Under the pieces are notes generated by a model. The model saw only the letters and a list, made by a program, of their open reading frames with translations. It did not search any database and was not told the DNA's origin. A DNA stretch of 64,000 nucleotides from Paraburkholderia fungorum. GTDB lineage: Bacteria; Pseudomonadota; Gammaproteobacteria; Burkholderiales; Burkholderiaceae. The position numbers were made by a program, and so were the translations under genes. The stretch spans positions 93,065-157,064 of the forward strand of contig NZ_CADFGE010000019.1 of NCBI RefSeq assembly GCF_902833645.1. The letters are read 5' to 3'. How positions within the stretch are numbered: the first letter of the stretch is position 1; every line of letters begins with the position of its first letter. Shown here in pieces: positions 7,683 through 17,467 of this stretch.

Positions 7683-10600
7683 TCAGGCGGCGAGCACTTC
7701 CTTGTTCGCCTTCTTCGCGGCCATCTCGCCCAGCGCGCGCTTGTATTCGGTGGGGAATACCTTCACGAACTGACGGCGCGACGCGTCCCAGTTTTCGAGC
7801 AGCGCCTTTGCACGCGGCGAACCCGTGAACTGGAAGTGACGTTCGATGAGCCCCTTGAGCAGCGCTTCGTCGGTCGTGCCGCTGTGCCACAGGCCTTTGT
7901 CGACCGTGCGTTCCTGTTCGGCCTGCTGCAAGACCGGATCGAGCGCGACCATCGACTTGTTGCACTTGCCCGCGAACGTGTTGTCCGGATCGAACACGTA
8001 GGCAATACCGCCCGACATACCGGCCGCGAAGTTACGGCCCGTTTCGCCGAGCACGACCACCGTGCCGCCCGTCATGTATTCGCAACCGTGGTCGCCCGTG
8101 CCTTCGACGATCGCCGTCGCACCCGAGTTGCGCACGCAGAAACGCTCGCCGGCAACGCCGCGGAAGAACGCTTCGCCTTCGATCGCGCCGTACATCACCG
8201 TGTTGCCGCAGATGATGTTTTCTTCCGACTTGCCGCGGAAATCGTTGGTCGGACGGATGATGATGCGGCCACCCGACAGGCCCTTGCCGACGTAGTCGTT
8301 ACCGTCGCCGACCAGATCCAGCGTGACGCCTCGTGCGAGGAACGCGCCGAAGCTCTGACCCGCGGTGCCCTTCAACTGGATGTGAATCGTATCGTCAGGC
8401 AGACCGTCGTGGCCGTACTTCTTCGCGATCGTGCCGGACAGCATCGCGCCGACCGTGCGGTTCACGTTGCGCACCGGCTGGATGAACGAGACGTGCTCGC
8501 CCTTCTCGATCGCGGCCTTCGATTTTTCGATCAACACGTGATCCAGAGCGCGGTCGAGACCGTGGTCCTGCACGTCGACGTGCTTGCGCGCCACGTCCGC
8601 TGCGACTTGCGGCTGATAGAACACGCGCGAGAAATCGAGACCCTTCGCCTTCCAGTGCTCGATGCCCTTCTTCATGTCCAGCAGTTCGGCGTGGCCGATC
8701 AGGTCGTCGAATTTACGGATGCCCAGTTGCGCCATGATTTCGCGCGCTTCTTCCGCAACGAAGAAGAAGAAGTTGACGACGTGCTCCGGCTGGCCCTGGA
8801 ACTTCGCGCGCAGCACCGGATCTTGCGTTGCGACGCCGACCGGGCACGTGTTCAAGTGGCACTTGCGCATCATGATGCAGCCTTCGACGACGAGCGGCGC
8901 CGTCGCGAAGCCGAATTCGTCCGCGCCGAGCAGCGCGCCGATCACGACGTCGCGGCCGGTCTTCATCTGACCGTCGGCCTGCACGCGGATACGGCCGCGC
9001 AACTGGTTGAGCACCAGCGTTTGCTGCGTTTCCGCCAGACCCAGTTCCCACGGCGTGCCGGCATGCTTCACCGACGACAGCGGCGATGCACCCGTGCCGC
9101 CGTCATGGCCGGCGATCACGACGTGATCGGCCTTCGCCTTGGCGACACCCGCGGCCACCGTGCCGACGCCCGATTCCGACACCAGCTTCACCGACACGCT
9201 GGCTGCCGAGTTGGCGTTCTTCAGATCGTGAATCAGCTGCGCCAGATCTTCGATCGAGTAGATGTCATGGTGCGGTGGCGGCGAAATCAGGCCAACGCCC
9301 GGCACCGAGTAACGCAGCTTGCCGATATATTCCGACACCTTGTGGCCCGGCAACTGACCGCCTTCGCCCGGCTTCGCGCCTTGTGCCATCTTGATCTGGA
9401 TCTGATCGGCCGACGCGAGGTATTCCGCCGTCACGCCGAAACGGCCCGACGCCACCTGCTTGATCTTCGAGCGCAGCGAATCGCCTTCCTTCAGCGGAAT
9501 GTCGACGATCACTTCGTCGCCGATCACCGACTTCATGGTGTCGCCGTTCTTGATCGGAATGCCGCGCAGTTCGTTGCGATAACGGTTCACGTCCTCGCCG
9601 CCTTCACCGGTGTTCGACTTGCCGCCGATGCGGTTCATCGCAACCGCCAGCGTGGCGTGCGCTTCCGTGCTGATCGAGCCCAGCGACATCGCGCCGGTGG
9701 CGAAACGCTTGACGATTTCTTTCGCCGGTTCGACTTCGTCGAGCGGGATGGCCTTGGCCGGATCGAGCTTGAACTCGAACAGGCCGCGGAACGTCATATG
9801 GCGCTTCGTCTGATCGTTGATCAGATGCGCGTATTCCTTGTACGTCTGGTACGAGTTGCTGCGCGCCGAGTGTTGCAGCTTGGCAATCGCATCCGGCGTC
9901 CACATGTGTTCTTCGCCGCGCACGCGATACGCGTACTCGCCGCCCGCGTCGAGCATGTTCGCGAGGATCGGGTTGTCGCCGAACGCGTCGCGATGCAGAC
10001 GGATCGCTTCTTCCGCGACGTCGAACAGGCCAATCCCGCCGACCTTCGACGAGGTGCCCTTAAAGTACTTCGACACCAGATCTTCGGCCAGACCCACCGC
10101 TTCGAAAATCTGTGCGCCGGTGTACGACATGTAGGTCGAAATGCCCATCTTCGACATGACCTTCTGCAGGCCCTTGCCGACTGCCTTGGTGAAGTTGTAG
10201 ACCGCCTTTTCCGCCGACAGGTCGCCCTTCAGGCCGCTTGCCAACTGGGCCAGCGTTTCCATTGCGAGGTACGGGTGCACGGCTTCCGCGCCGTAGCCCG
10301 CGAGCAGCGCGAAGTGGTGCGTTTCACGCGCCGAGCCGGTTTCCACGACCAGACCCGCGCTGGTGCGCAGACCGTGTTGCACGAGGTGCGTGTGGATCGC
10401 GGCCGTGGCGAGCAGCGCCGGGATCGCGACGTTGTCGCGGTCGGTCTTGCGGTCCGACACGATCAGCATGTTGTAGCCGGACTTCACCGCATCGACGGCT
10501 TCCGCGCACAGCGACGCCAGACGCGCCTCGATGCCTTCCTTGCCCCACGCCACCGGATAGCAGATGTTCAGTTCGTACGAGCTGAACTTGCCGCCCGTGT

Positions 10601-12386
10601 ACTGATCGATCGCGCGGATCTTGGCGATGTCCTTGAAGTCGAGCACCGGCTGCGACACTTCGAGACGCATCGGCGGGTTGATGTTGTTCGTGTCCAGCAG
10701 GTTCGGCTTCGGACCGACGAACGACACCAGCGACATCACCATGTTTTCACGGATCGGGTCGATCGGCGGGTTCGTGACTTGCGCGAACAGTTGCTTGAAG
10801 TAGTGATAGAGCGTTTTGTTCTTGTTGGACATGACCGCGAGCGGCGAGTCGTTGCCCATCGAACCGACCGCTTCTTCGCCGGCTTGCGCCATCGGCGCCA
10901 TCAGGAACTTGAGGTCTTCCTGCGTGTAGCCGAACGCCTGCTGGCGATCCAGCAACGCAGCGGCTTCGCGGCGTTCCGTCTGGACGTCTTCGGCCTTCGC
11001 CTCGATTTCGTCGAGCTTGATGCGCACGGCGTCAATCCAGCTCTTGTAAGGCTTGGCGTTGGCGAGATTGTCCTTCAGTTCCTTGTCGTCGATGATGCGG
11101 CCGTGTTCCATGTCGATCAGGAACATCTTGCCCGGCTGCAGACGCCACTTCTTGACGATCTTCGACTCGGGGATCGGCAACGTGCCCGCTTCCGACGCCA
11201 TGATGACCAGGTCGTCATCCGTGACGATGTAGCGCGCCGGGCGCAGGCCGTTACGGTCGAGCGTGGCGCCGATCTGACGGCCGTCGGTGAAGGCGATCGC
11301 GGCGGGGCCGTCCCACGGTTCCATCATCGCGGCGTGGTATTCGTAGAACGCGCGGCGGTTGTCGTCCATCAGCGTGTGCTGTTCCCACGCTTCCGGGATC
11401 ATCATCATCACGGCGTGGACGAGCGGGTAGCCGGCCATCACCAGCAGTTCGAGACAGTTGTCGAACGAGGCGGTGTCCGATTGGCCCGGATAGATCAGCG
11501 GCCACAGCTTCGGCAGATCGTCGCCGAGCACGTGCGAGGCGATCGCGCCGGTGCGGGCGTTCAGCCAGTTGACGTTGCCCTTCACCGTGTTGATTTCGCC
11601 GTTGTGGGCGATCATGCGGTACGGGTGAGCCAGTTCCCATGCCGGGAACGTGTTGGTCGAGAAGCGCTGGTGCACAAGCGCCAGCGCCGACACCGTGCGC
11701 TCGTCCTGCAGGTCGCGGTAGTACACGCCGACCTGCCCGGCCAGCAGCAGGCCCTTGTAGACCACCGTGCGCGCCGAGCACGACGGCACGAAGTATTCCT
11801 TGCCGTGCTTGAGCTTGAGCGCCTGAATGCGGTGGCTCGCCGTCTTGCGGATCACGTACAGCTTCCGCTCGAGCGCGTCGGTCACCATGATGTCCTTGCC
11901 GCGGCCGATGAAGATCTGGCGGATCAGCGGCTCGCTCGCCTTGACGGTGGGCGAAATCGGCATGGTGTGGTCGACCGGCACATCGCGCCAGCCGAGCACC
12001 ACCTGACCTTCTGCCTTCACCGTGCGTTCCAGTTCCTGTTCGCAGGCCAGACGCGAAGCGTGTTCCTTCGGCAGGAAGACCATGCCGACGCCATATTCAC
12101 CGTGCGGCGGCAGCACAACGCCCTGCTTGGCCATTTCTTCACGATAGAAACCGTCCGGAATCTGGATCAGGATGCCCGCGCCGTCGCCCATCAGCGGATC
12201 GGCGCCGACGGCGCCCCGGTGGTCGAGGTTCTCGAGAATCTTCAGGCCCTGCTCGATGATCTCGTGGCTCTTCTTGCCCTTGATGTGAGCGACGAAGCCG
12301 ACGCCACAGGCGTCATGTTCGTTTTGCGGGTCGTACAGACCCTGCGCGGCGGGAACCGGGTGAGTCGGTTGCTGGTGGTCGTTCAT
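7683..12386 (-). CDS. gltB: Glutamate synthase (NADPH) large subunit
   Basis: Alpha subunit (1567 aa). The type 2 glutamine amidotransferase domain begins at the nucleophile Cys27 (HDACGVGF), exposed after removal of a 26-residue propeptide. The central region and FMN-binding synthase domain follow (for example GEGGQLPGHKVS and AGHDGGTGASPLSS). The [3Fe-4S] cysteines are Cys1170, Cys1176 and Cys1181 (CIMMRKCHLNTC). The GXGXG beta-helix domain makes up the C-terminus. All key residues are present. The very long open frame on the opposite strand is a codon-usage shadow. Confidence 0.98.
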   Translation of the reverse strand: MNDHQQPTHPVPAAQGLYDPQNEHDACGVGFVAHIKGKKSHEIIEQGLKILENLDHRGAVGADPLMGDGAGILIQIPDGFYREEMAKQGVVLPPHGEYGVGMVFLPKEHASRLACEQELERTVKAEGQVVLGWRDVPVDHTMPISPTVKASEPLIRQIFIGRGKDIMVTDALERKLYVIRKTASHRIQALKLKHGKEYFVPSCSARTVVYKGLLLAGQVGVYYRDLQDERTVSALALVHQRFSTNTFPAWELAHPYRMIAHNGEINTVKGNVNWLNARTGAIASHVLGDDLPKLWPLIYPGQSDTASFDNCLELLVMAGYPLVHAVMMMIPEAWEQHTLMDDNRRAFYEYHAAMMEPWDGPAAIAFTDGRQIGATLDRNGLRPARYIVTDDDLVIMASEAGTLPIPESKIVKKWRLQPGKMFLIDMEHGRIIDDKELKDNLANAKPYKSWIDAVRIKLDEIEAKAEDVQTERREAAALLDRQQAFGYTQEDLKFLMAPMAQAGEEAVGSMGNDSPLAVMSNKNKTLYHYFKQLFAQVTNPPIDPIRENMVMSLVSFVGPKPNLLDTNNINPPMRLEVSQPVLDFKDIAKIRAIDQYTGGKFSSYELNICYPVAWGKEGIEARLASLCAEAVDAVKSGYNMLIVSDRKTDRDNVAIPALLATAAIHTHLVQHGLRTSAGLVVETGSARETHHFALLAGYGAEAVHPYLAMETLAQLASGLKGDLSAEKAVYNFTKAVGKGLQKVMSKMGISTYMSYTGAQIFEAVGLAEDLVSKYFKGTSSKVGGIGLFDVAEEAIRLHRDAFGDNPILANMLDAGGEYAYRVRGEEHMWTPDAIAKLQHSARSNSYQTYKEYAHLINDQTKRHMTFRGLFEFKLDPAKAIPLDEVEPAKEIVKRFATGAMSLGSISTEAHATLAVAMNRIGGKSNTGEGGEDVNRYRNELRGIPIKNGDTMKSVIGDEVIVDIPLKEGDSLRSKIKQVASGRFGVTAEYLASADQIQIKMAQGAKPGEGGQLPGHKVSEYIGKLRYSVPGVGLISPPPHHDIYSIEDLAQLIHDLKNANSAASVSVKLVSESGVGTVAAGVAKAKADHVVIAGHDGGTGASPLSSVKHAGTPWELGLAETQQTLVLNQLRGRIRVQADGQMKTGRDVVIGALLGADEFGFATAPLVVEGCIMMRKCHLNTCPVGVATQDPVLRAKFQGQPEHVVNFFFFVAEEAREIMAQLGIRKFDDLIGHAELLDMKKGIEHWKAKGLDFSRVFYQPQVAADVARKHVDVQDHGLDRALDHVLIEKSKAAIEKGEHVSFIQPVRNVNRTVGAMLSGTIAKKYGHDGLPDDTIHIQLKGTAGQSFGAFLARGVTLDLVGDGNDYVGKGLSGGRIIIRPTNDFRGKSEENIICGNTVMYGAIEGEAFFRGVAGERFCVRNSGATAIVEGTGDHGCEYMTGGTVVVLGETGRNFAAGMSGGIAYVFDPDNTFAGKCNKSMVALDPVLQQAEQERTVDKGLWHSGTTDEALLKGLIERHFQFTGSPRAKALLENWDASRRQFVKVFPTEYKRALGEMAAKKANKEVLAA

Positions 12387-12630
12387 GGGGACACCGTCTG
12401 TGAGGGGCCGGACAGGCCGTTAAACCGTTTTTCTATTGCCGCAGTTCGCACCGCAACCACGTCGGCGACTTCGTACGCTTGATGCCGCGCGTCTCGGAAA
12501 GTGCCGGAATTCGGAATATACGCGACGAATCAATGGAATAGCAAATAAAACATGATGATTAGACCCCAATTATCAGATTGGTGCATTGCGGCTATTTTTT
12601 ATTGGTGCCACATCAAAAAGGTGCAAAAGA

Positions 12631-12654
12631 AAACGGCATGCGAAGATGCCGTTT
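12631..12654 (-). terminator. Terminator of the transposase-like gene
   Basis: Nine-bp perfect stem AAACGGCAT (12631-12639) / ATGCCGTTT (12646-12654) with a 6-nt loop. On the minus strand it is followed by a T-rich tract (TTCTTTTGC). It lies between the transposase-like gene and gltB, so the two are probably separate transcripts. Confidence 0.7.
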
Positions 12655-12681
12655 CGATACAGCCCTTTGATGCGAAACGCT

Positions 12682-13389
12682 TTATTGCGTCTGCGGCGTT
12701 TCGCGGACCTTGCGCGGCCGCCCGCGCGGCAGCGGCGAAACGCGCCGGTTGGCAGCCCGCGCCGCCCATTCGCGATAGGTATCGCTGCCCAGAACCCAAC
12801 CTTTCAAGGTGGCCTGCTGAAGCTGGCTGGCTTCGCGCTCGTCGAGCGGCTGCTCGCACAACTCACGGTAGGCCCGCTGTCGTTCGAACGGCGTGTTGCC
12901 GAGCGACCAGTACAGCGGATGATCCGTAATCAGGCTGTCGAGCGTCAGGCCGATGTGGTGGCGGTAACTCGACCAGCGATAGTCCTCGGGTGCGCTGACG
13001 AGCCCGGTACGCACTGGGCACATCTCGACGACCCGGCTCGCGAGCAGGAAGTAGCGCTCGCCTTCGATCACCGTGGCGCGATAGCGTCCTTCCCAAAGGG
13101 TGCCGCGCCGCGCGTAACGCCGGTTGAAGTGAGCCACATAGCGGCGCCCCACCGCCTGCATCGCCTTCGGCAGGCTCGACTCTTCAGTCGGCGTGACGAG
13201 CAGTTGCACAGCGCCGGGCATCAACGCATACGCGTGGATGGACAAATGATGGTCGCGCGAAGCCGCTTTCAGGCAGTCGATGAAAAGCTCGTAGTCCTGG
13301 TCGTCGACAAATGCGGGCTGCTGATCGAGTCCACGGAGGATGACGTGCTGCGGCTGGTCAGGAACATAAAGACGTGCAAGCCGTGCCAT
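12682..13389 (-). CDS. REP-associated tyrosine transposase homologue lacking the HUH motif
   Basis: Protein of 235 aa related to Y1/REP-associated transposases (RAYT). Family hallmarks are clear: QPQHVILRG near the N-terminus, the helix with the candidate catalytic Tyr (GRRYVAHFNRRY), RRGTLWEGRYRA, and DYRWSSYRHH. The metal-binding motif that normally reads MPNHVHLL is MPGAVQLL here, so both histidines are gone and single-strand nicking is unlikely. The C-terminus ends in an AT-hook-like PRGRPRK. The start chosen is ATG at 13389 (MARLARLYVP); a longer TTG start at 13434 lacks family similarity. Loss of the motif with an otherwise intact frame suggests domestication as a DNA-binding protein. 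Confidence 0.85.
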   Translation of the reverse strand: MARLARLYVPDQPQHVILRGLDQQPAFVDDQDYELFIDCLKAASRDHHLSIHAYALMPGAVQLLVTPTEESSLPKAMQAVGRRYVAHFNRRYARRGTLWEGRYRATVIEGERYFLLASRVVEMCPVRTGLVSAPEDYRWSSYRHHIGLTLDSLITDHPLYWSLGNTPFERQRAYRELCEQPLDEREASQLQQATLKGWVLGSDTYREWAARAANRRVSPLPRGRPRKVRETPQTQ

Positions 13390-13576
13390 GCTGGAGTATC
13401 CAATAGTCGCGTTGGTACATACCCGAAGGTCCAAACAACCGCGCGCGCCCGGGGTTCGGCGCAGCGCGGCTAAGCCGGAAACCGCGCGGAGCCTAGGGAG
13501 AAAGCTCTAGCCGCCGCGTATGGTTTGTTTCAAACGTTGTAGTCATAATGAGCGGGCCTTTTCTGGAGGAGCACAT

Positions 13577-14299
13577 ATGAAATTAAAACAGGCCGTAACG
13601 GGGATCGCGGCGCTCGCCTGCATGACGGCAGCACACGCGCAATCGGCCGGAAGCTTTTACGTTACGACAGGCTGGTTCCATCTTGCGCCTCAATCAAGTA
13701 GCCAACCGTTGAGAGTAACGAGCATAGGCGGCAGTCCAACCAACATCACAGAACCCAACACCGGCGCATCACTCAGTTCAGCCGACACGCTCGGCTTCAC
13801 AGCCGGCTACTTCGTCACTGATCACATCGCAACCGAATTCGTGATCGGGGTCCCGCCTTCGTTCGACCTGAACGGCACGGGCAGCCTCGAACAATTCGGC
13901 AAGATCGGTCAGGCGAAACAGTGGAGCCCGACTCTGCTGTTCAAGTACTACTTCAATGCTCCAACCGCTTCGTTCCGCCCGTATCTCGGCATTGGTGTGA
14001 GCCGTATCTGGTTCACCGACGAGAAGATCACCAACGGCGCATTCGAAGCAGGTGTTCTGCATGGTCCGACCAGCGTCTCCACGGATAGTTCGTGGGAGCC
14101 GGTGTTTAATGCGGGTTTCACCTATGCGTTCAACCAGCACTGGTTCGCGGGCGTGTCGATCTCGTACCTGCCGCTCAGCACGACCGCCAAGCTGAACACC
14201 GCCGCAAACACCCCGGTCGGTACGCTGAACGTGCAGTCGCAAACCAAGATCAAGCTGAACCCGATCGTTTCCTACGTCAACATCGGTTACCGTTTCTAA
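13577..14299 (+). CDS. ompW: OmpW-family outer membrane protein
   Basis: Eight-stranded beta-barrel porin of the OmpW family (240 aa). The signal peptide ends in AHAQS, strands alternate through the body (GIGVSRIWFTDEKI and WFAGVSISYLPLST are typical OmpW segments) and the C-terminal residue is Phe (NIGYRF), the BAM recognition signal. ATG at 13577 is preceded by GGAGGA with 6-nt spacing; an upstream in-frame start lacks this. OmpW proteins pass small hydrophobic compounds across the outer membrane; no specific substrate is suggested here. A terminator follows. Confidence 0.92.
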   Translation: MKLKQAVTGIAALACMTAAHAQSAGSFYVTTGWFHLAPQSSSQPLRVTSIGGSPTNITEPNTGASLSSADTLGFTAGYFVTDHIATEFVIGVPPSFDLNGTGSLEQFGKIGQAKQWSPTLLFKYYFNAPTASFRPYLGIGVSRIWFTDEKITNGAFEAGVLHGPTSVSTDSSWEPVFNAGFTYAFNQHWFAGVSISYLPLSTTAKLNTAANTPVGTLNVQSQTKIKLNPIVSYVNIGYRF

Positions 14300-14355
14300 C
14301 GCGTCAAGAAATTGGGGCCGTTGAGTTAGGGTAGTCGAATTTTCGTGGCTTGGAC

Positions 14356-14397
14356 AACGCCGTCAAATATCCACCGGATCCAATGACGGCGTTTTTC
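14356..14397 (+). terminator. Rho-independent terminator of ompW
   Basis: AACGCCGTCA (14356-14365) pairs perfectly with TGACGGCGTT (14384-14393), followed by TTT. Confidence 0.8.
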
Positions 14398-14664
14398 GTG
14401 TTTCTCGCGCGCCAGGAGGCCGCCCGCAGTCTTATCGACCGCTCGGCCAGGGCACCCGGCGAGCAGGCGTAAGCGTTTGTAAATTTGACCCGCTATCGGG
14501 CCGGCTCGTGCAATATCTGCTGAGGAATAGGAGTCTGCGTCACGGTGGTTTCGGGGCCGCAGGTTAGGCACCGAAGTTGCGTACCTGTGGTTTTCCCCAC
14601 ATGGCAGCAACGTGTAAGTGCCGTGACAGCGCGGAACCCTTTCACCCTCATCGACGGAGCGACC
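14398..14664. other. Non-coding stretch upstream of the DUF883 gene
   Basis: No convincing reading frame on either strand. A TTGACC hexamer at 14485-14490 followed 18 bp later by TGCAAT is a weak promoter candidate for the next gene. Nothing else stands out. Confidence 0.35.
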
Positions 14665-15045
14665 ATGACAGCACTTCCGAACACACGAGACGCCCTCGGC
14701 GAATCTTGGACCACCACCAGTCGCCGTGCGCGACGTATCGCCCGCCATAGCCGCCATGCGGCTGAAGACATCGCAGGCGAACTGCGCACGCTGATGTCGG
14801 AACTCGAATCCACCCTGGCAGACGGTACTCAGGCAGACGCCGTGGCGCTGCGCAGCAAACTGCGCAAACAACTCGACGCCGCGCGCGCCCGCCTGAACGA
14901 CACCCGTGAGGCCGTGCGCGAGCGCGCCGAGGTCGCGATGGCCGACGCCGACGACTACGTGCGCGAAAACCCGTGGCAGACGATTGCGATCGTAGGCGGC
15001 GTTGCGCTGATCGCAGGGGCCCTGCTGGCGTCGCGACTGCGCTAG
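14665..15045 (+). CDS. DUF883 (ElaB/YqjD-type) membrane-anchored protein
   Basis: Small protein of 126 aa. A charged, helical, probably coiled-coil N-terminal two-thirds (AARARLNDTREAVRERAEVA) is followed by DYVRENPWQTIAIVGGVALI, a conserved DUF883 motif, and a single C-terminal membrane helix with glycine-zipper spacing ending in SRLR. Family members (ElaB, YqjD) sit in the inner membrane by their C-terminus and some bind ribosomes in stationary phase. ATG at 14665 has GGAGCGACC upstream. Role here is inferred from the family only. Confidence 0.88.
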   Translation: MTALPNTRDALGESWTTTSRRARRIARHSRHAAEDIAGELRTLMSELESTLADGTQADAVALRSKLRKQLDAARARLNDTREAVRERAEVAMADADDYVRENPWQTIAIVGGVALIAGALLASRLR

Positions 15046-15097
15046 GCGGCTAGCACCCAAGCAGGTCGCGACAAGCGGTGAGATCGGCCCCGGCCGA

Positions 15098-16300
15098 TCA
15101 GTTGTCGTCGATCACGAACAGCCGCTGATACTCCTTTACCGCGTACCGATCTGTCATCCCCGCGATGTAGTGGGCGATCAGGCGCGGCTGCCGAGACGCG
15201 TCCGCGGACTGATAGCCCGGCGGCAACAGCCGGGGATCATCCGTGAACGCGTCGAACAGGCCGGTCACCACGCGGCGCGCCTTGTTGGCCATGCGCATGA
15301 CGCGATAATGCCGGTACAGGTTTTTGAACAGGAAGCGCTTGAGCGCTGAAGCCTGCGCGGCGATTGCTTCGCTATGGGCGACCAGCGGCGGCGTTGCGCG
15401 CACCGCGTCCACCGAGTCGGGTGCGTACTTCGCAAGATTGAGCGAAGTCATATCGATCAGATCGACGATCAGCGTATTGATAATGCGGCGCACAGTCTCG
15501 TGGATCAACCTGCGCCCCTCGATCTGCGGGAAGTCGCCGCGCGCCGCCACATAATGCGTTTGCCATAACTCCACTTCGGCAAGCTGCTCCACCGTGAGCA
15601 GGCCTGAGCGCAAGCCATCGTCGACATCGTGATTGTTGTAGGCGATTTCGTCGGCGACATTGGCGATCTGCGCCTCGATGGAAGGTTGCCGCCCTTCCAG
15701 AAAGCGCTCGCCCAGCGCGCCGAGCCGCCGCGCGTTCTCGCGCGAGCAGTGCTTGAGAATGCCTTCCCGGGTTTCGAAACAGAGGTTCAGCCCGTTGAAC
15801 GCGCCGTAATGCTCCTCCAGATCGTCGACCACCGCGAGGCTTTGCAGGTTGTGCTCGAAGCCGCCATGTTCGCGCATGCATTCGTTCAGCGCATCCTGCC
15901 CTGCGTGGCCGAACGGCGTGTGGCCAAGATCGTGCGCCAACGAAATGGCTTCGACGAGGTCCTCGTTGACGCGCAGATTGCGGGCAACCGAACGGGCGAT
16001 CTGCGCGACTTCGAGACTGTGCGTGAGGCGCGTGCGAAACAGATCGCCCTCGTGATTCACGAACACCTGGGTTTTGTACTCGAGCCGGCGGAATGCCGTC
16101 GAGTGGACAATGCGGTCGCGATCGCGCTGGAATTCGGTGCGCGCGCTCGGCGCGGCTTCGGGATAACGGCGCCCGCGCGACTGGGCGGAATGCGCCGCAT
16201 ACGGCGCGAGATGCGCTTCGAGTGCTTCTGGCGATGGCACGCCGCTCACGGGCGTGCCTGCCGGGTCATGCTTTACATCGTCGCTGCGCCTGTCTGTCAC
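15098..16300 (-). CDS. dgt: Deoxyguanosinetriphosphate triphosphohydrolase-like HD protein
   Basis: HD-domain dNTPase (400 aa) that would cleave dGTP or other dNTPs to deoxynucleoside and triphosphate. Key parts: FRRLEYKTQVF, RTRLTHSLEVAQIARS (first metal-binding His), LAHDLGHTPFGHAGQDAL (the HD pair) and EIAYNNHDVDDGLRSG. Start is GTG at 16300 with GGAG six bases upstream. Last gene of the pil-aro cluster, 82 bp after aroB. It matches the subgroup called deoxyguanosinetriphosphate triphosphohydrolase-like protein; dNTP specificity is not predictable. Confidence 0.93.
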   Translation of the reverse strand: MTDRRSDDVKHDPAGTPVSGVPSPEALEAHLAPYAAHSAQSRGRRYPEAAPSARTEFQRDRDRIVHSTAFRRLEYKTQVFVNHEGDLFRTRLTHSLEVAQIARSVARNLRVNEDLVEAISLAHDLGHTPFGHAGQDALNECMREHGGFEHNLQSLAVVDDLEEHYGAFNGLNLCFETREGILKHCSRENARRLGALGERFLEGRQPSIEAQIANVADEIAYNNHDVDDGLRSGLLTVEQLAEVELWQTHYVAARGDFPQIEGRRLIHETVRRIINTLIVDLIDMTSLNLAKYAPDSVDAVRATPPLVAHSEAIAAQASALKRFLFKNLYRHYRVMRMANKARRVVTGLFDAFTDDPRLLPPGYQSADASRQPRLIAHYIAGMTDRYAVKEYQRLFVIDDN

Positions 16301-16382
16301 CGGATTCTCCGAAACATGGGCGGCGCCTCATGACGCTGGTGCCTATTGCCTTGCCTTGCTGCCAGGCCCTCGCCGGATCGGT

Positions 16383-17459
16383 CTAGACGGCGGCGGCCAG
16401 CGTGGCGTGCACCTCGGCGTCGGGCGCCTGGGTGATGAGCGTCTCACCGAAACGCTTCAGCAGAATGAATTTGATCGCACCGGCTTCCGCCTTCTTGTCG
16501 ACCCGCATGAGTTCGACGTACCGCGCATCGCCCAGCGCGGGCGCCCGGGTGGGCAAATGCGCCGCAACGATCACGTCGACCAGGCGCTTGCGCGCGGCTT
16601 CGTCGAGATAGCCCATGCGTACCGACAGGTCCGCCGCCATCACCATCCCGCAGCCGACCGCTTCGCCGTGCAGCCATTCGCCGTAGCCGAGTCCGGCTTC
16701 GATCGCATGACCAAACGTGTGACCGAAATTGAGGATTGCGCGCAGGCCGCCTTCACGCTCGTCCTGCGCCACGACCGACGCCTTGATCTCGCACGAGCGC
16801 TTGACCGCCTCGGCCAGCGCTTCGGGTTCGCAACGATTGAGCGCCTCGACGTTCGCCTCGATCCAGGTGAAAAAGCCGGCGTCGGCAATCGCGCCGGTCT
16901 TGATCACTTCGGCGACGCCCGCTGCCAGCTCGCGCGCCGGCAGCGTGCGCAGCGCGCCGATGTCGGCGATCACGGCCTGCGGCTGGTAGAACGCACCGAT
17001 CATGTTCTTGCCAAGCGGATGGTTGATGCCGGTCTTGCCGCCTACCGACGAATCGACTTGCGACAGCAAGGTGGTCGGCACCTGGATGAACGGCACGCCG
17101 CGCATGTAGCAGGCCGCGGCAAATCCCGTCATGTCGCCGATCACCCCGCCGCCGAGAGCGATCAGCGTAGTCTTGCGATCGGCGCGCGAGCCCAGCAGCG
17201 CGTCGAAAATCAGGTTCAGCGTTTCGAGGTTCTTGTACGCCTCGCCGTCCGGCAAGACGACCGTGGACACCTGCTTGCCGAGCGGCGCGAGTGCCGCGCG
17301 CAGCGTGTCGCCATAGAGCGGGTCGACTGTGGTGTTCGTGACGATCGTGACCGAACTGCCGCCGATGTGCGGCGCGAACAACGCGGTCTGGCCGATCAGA
17401 TCGGCACCGATATGGATGGGGTAGGCACGCTCGCCCAGTTCGACATTGACGGTAATCAT
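16383..17459 (-). CDS. aroB: 3-dehydroquinate synthase
   Basis: Second enzyme of the shikimate pathway: converts DAHP to 3-dehydroquinate using NAD and a divalent metal. Signature pieces: LPDGEAYKNLETL, ALGGGVIGDMTGFAAACYMRG (NAD-binding glycine-rich region), QVPTTLLSQVDSSVGGKTGI, and metal ligands in NFGHTFGHAIEA. Start chosen is ATG at 17459 (358 aa, normal length); an ATG at 17468 would overlap the aroK stop by one base (TAATG), so translation is coupled either way. Acts in the cytoplasm together with the adjacent aroK. Confidence 0.96.
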   Translation of the reverse strand: MITVNVELGERAYPIHIGADLIGQTALFAPHIGGSSVTIVTNTTVDPLYGDTLRAALAPLGKQVSTVVLPDGEAYKNLETLNLIFDALLGSRADRKTTLIALGGGVIGDMTGFAAACYMRGVPFIQVPTTLLSQVDSSVGGKTGINHPLGKNMIGAFYQPQAVIADIGALRTLPARELAAGVAEVIKTGAIADAGFFTWIEANVEALNRCEPEALAEAVKRSCEIKASVVAQDEREGGLRAILNFGHTFGHAIEAGLGYGEWLHGEAVGCGMVMAADLSVRMGYLDEAARKRLVDVIVAAHLPTRAPALGDARYVELMRVDKKAEAGAIKFILLKRFGETLITQAPDAEVHATLAAAV

Positions 17460-17467
17460 ACGGTCCA

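Noticed and set aside
7626..12482. Uninterrupted 1618-codon open frame on the plus strand opposite gltB
   Set aside because: High-GC genes with strong third-position bias leave the antisense frame open. The translation is Arg/His-rich without any family similarity, and gltB itself is certain.
12562..12571. AATTGGGGTC (minus strand) near the transposase-like gene, resembling the 14-bp island repeat
   Set aside because: The island repeat has GGG rather than GGGG and different flanks. The similarity is too short to claim a common REP family.
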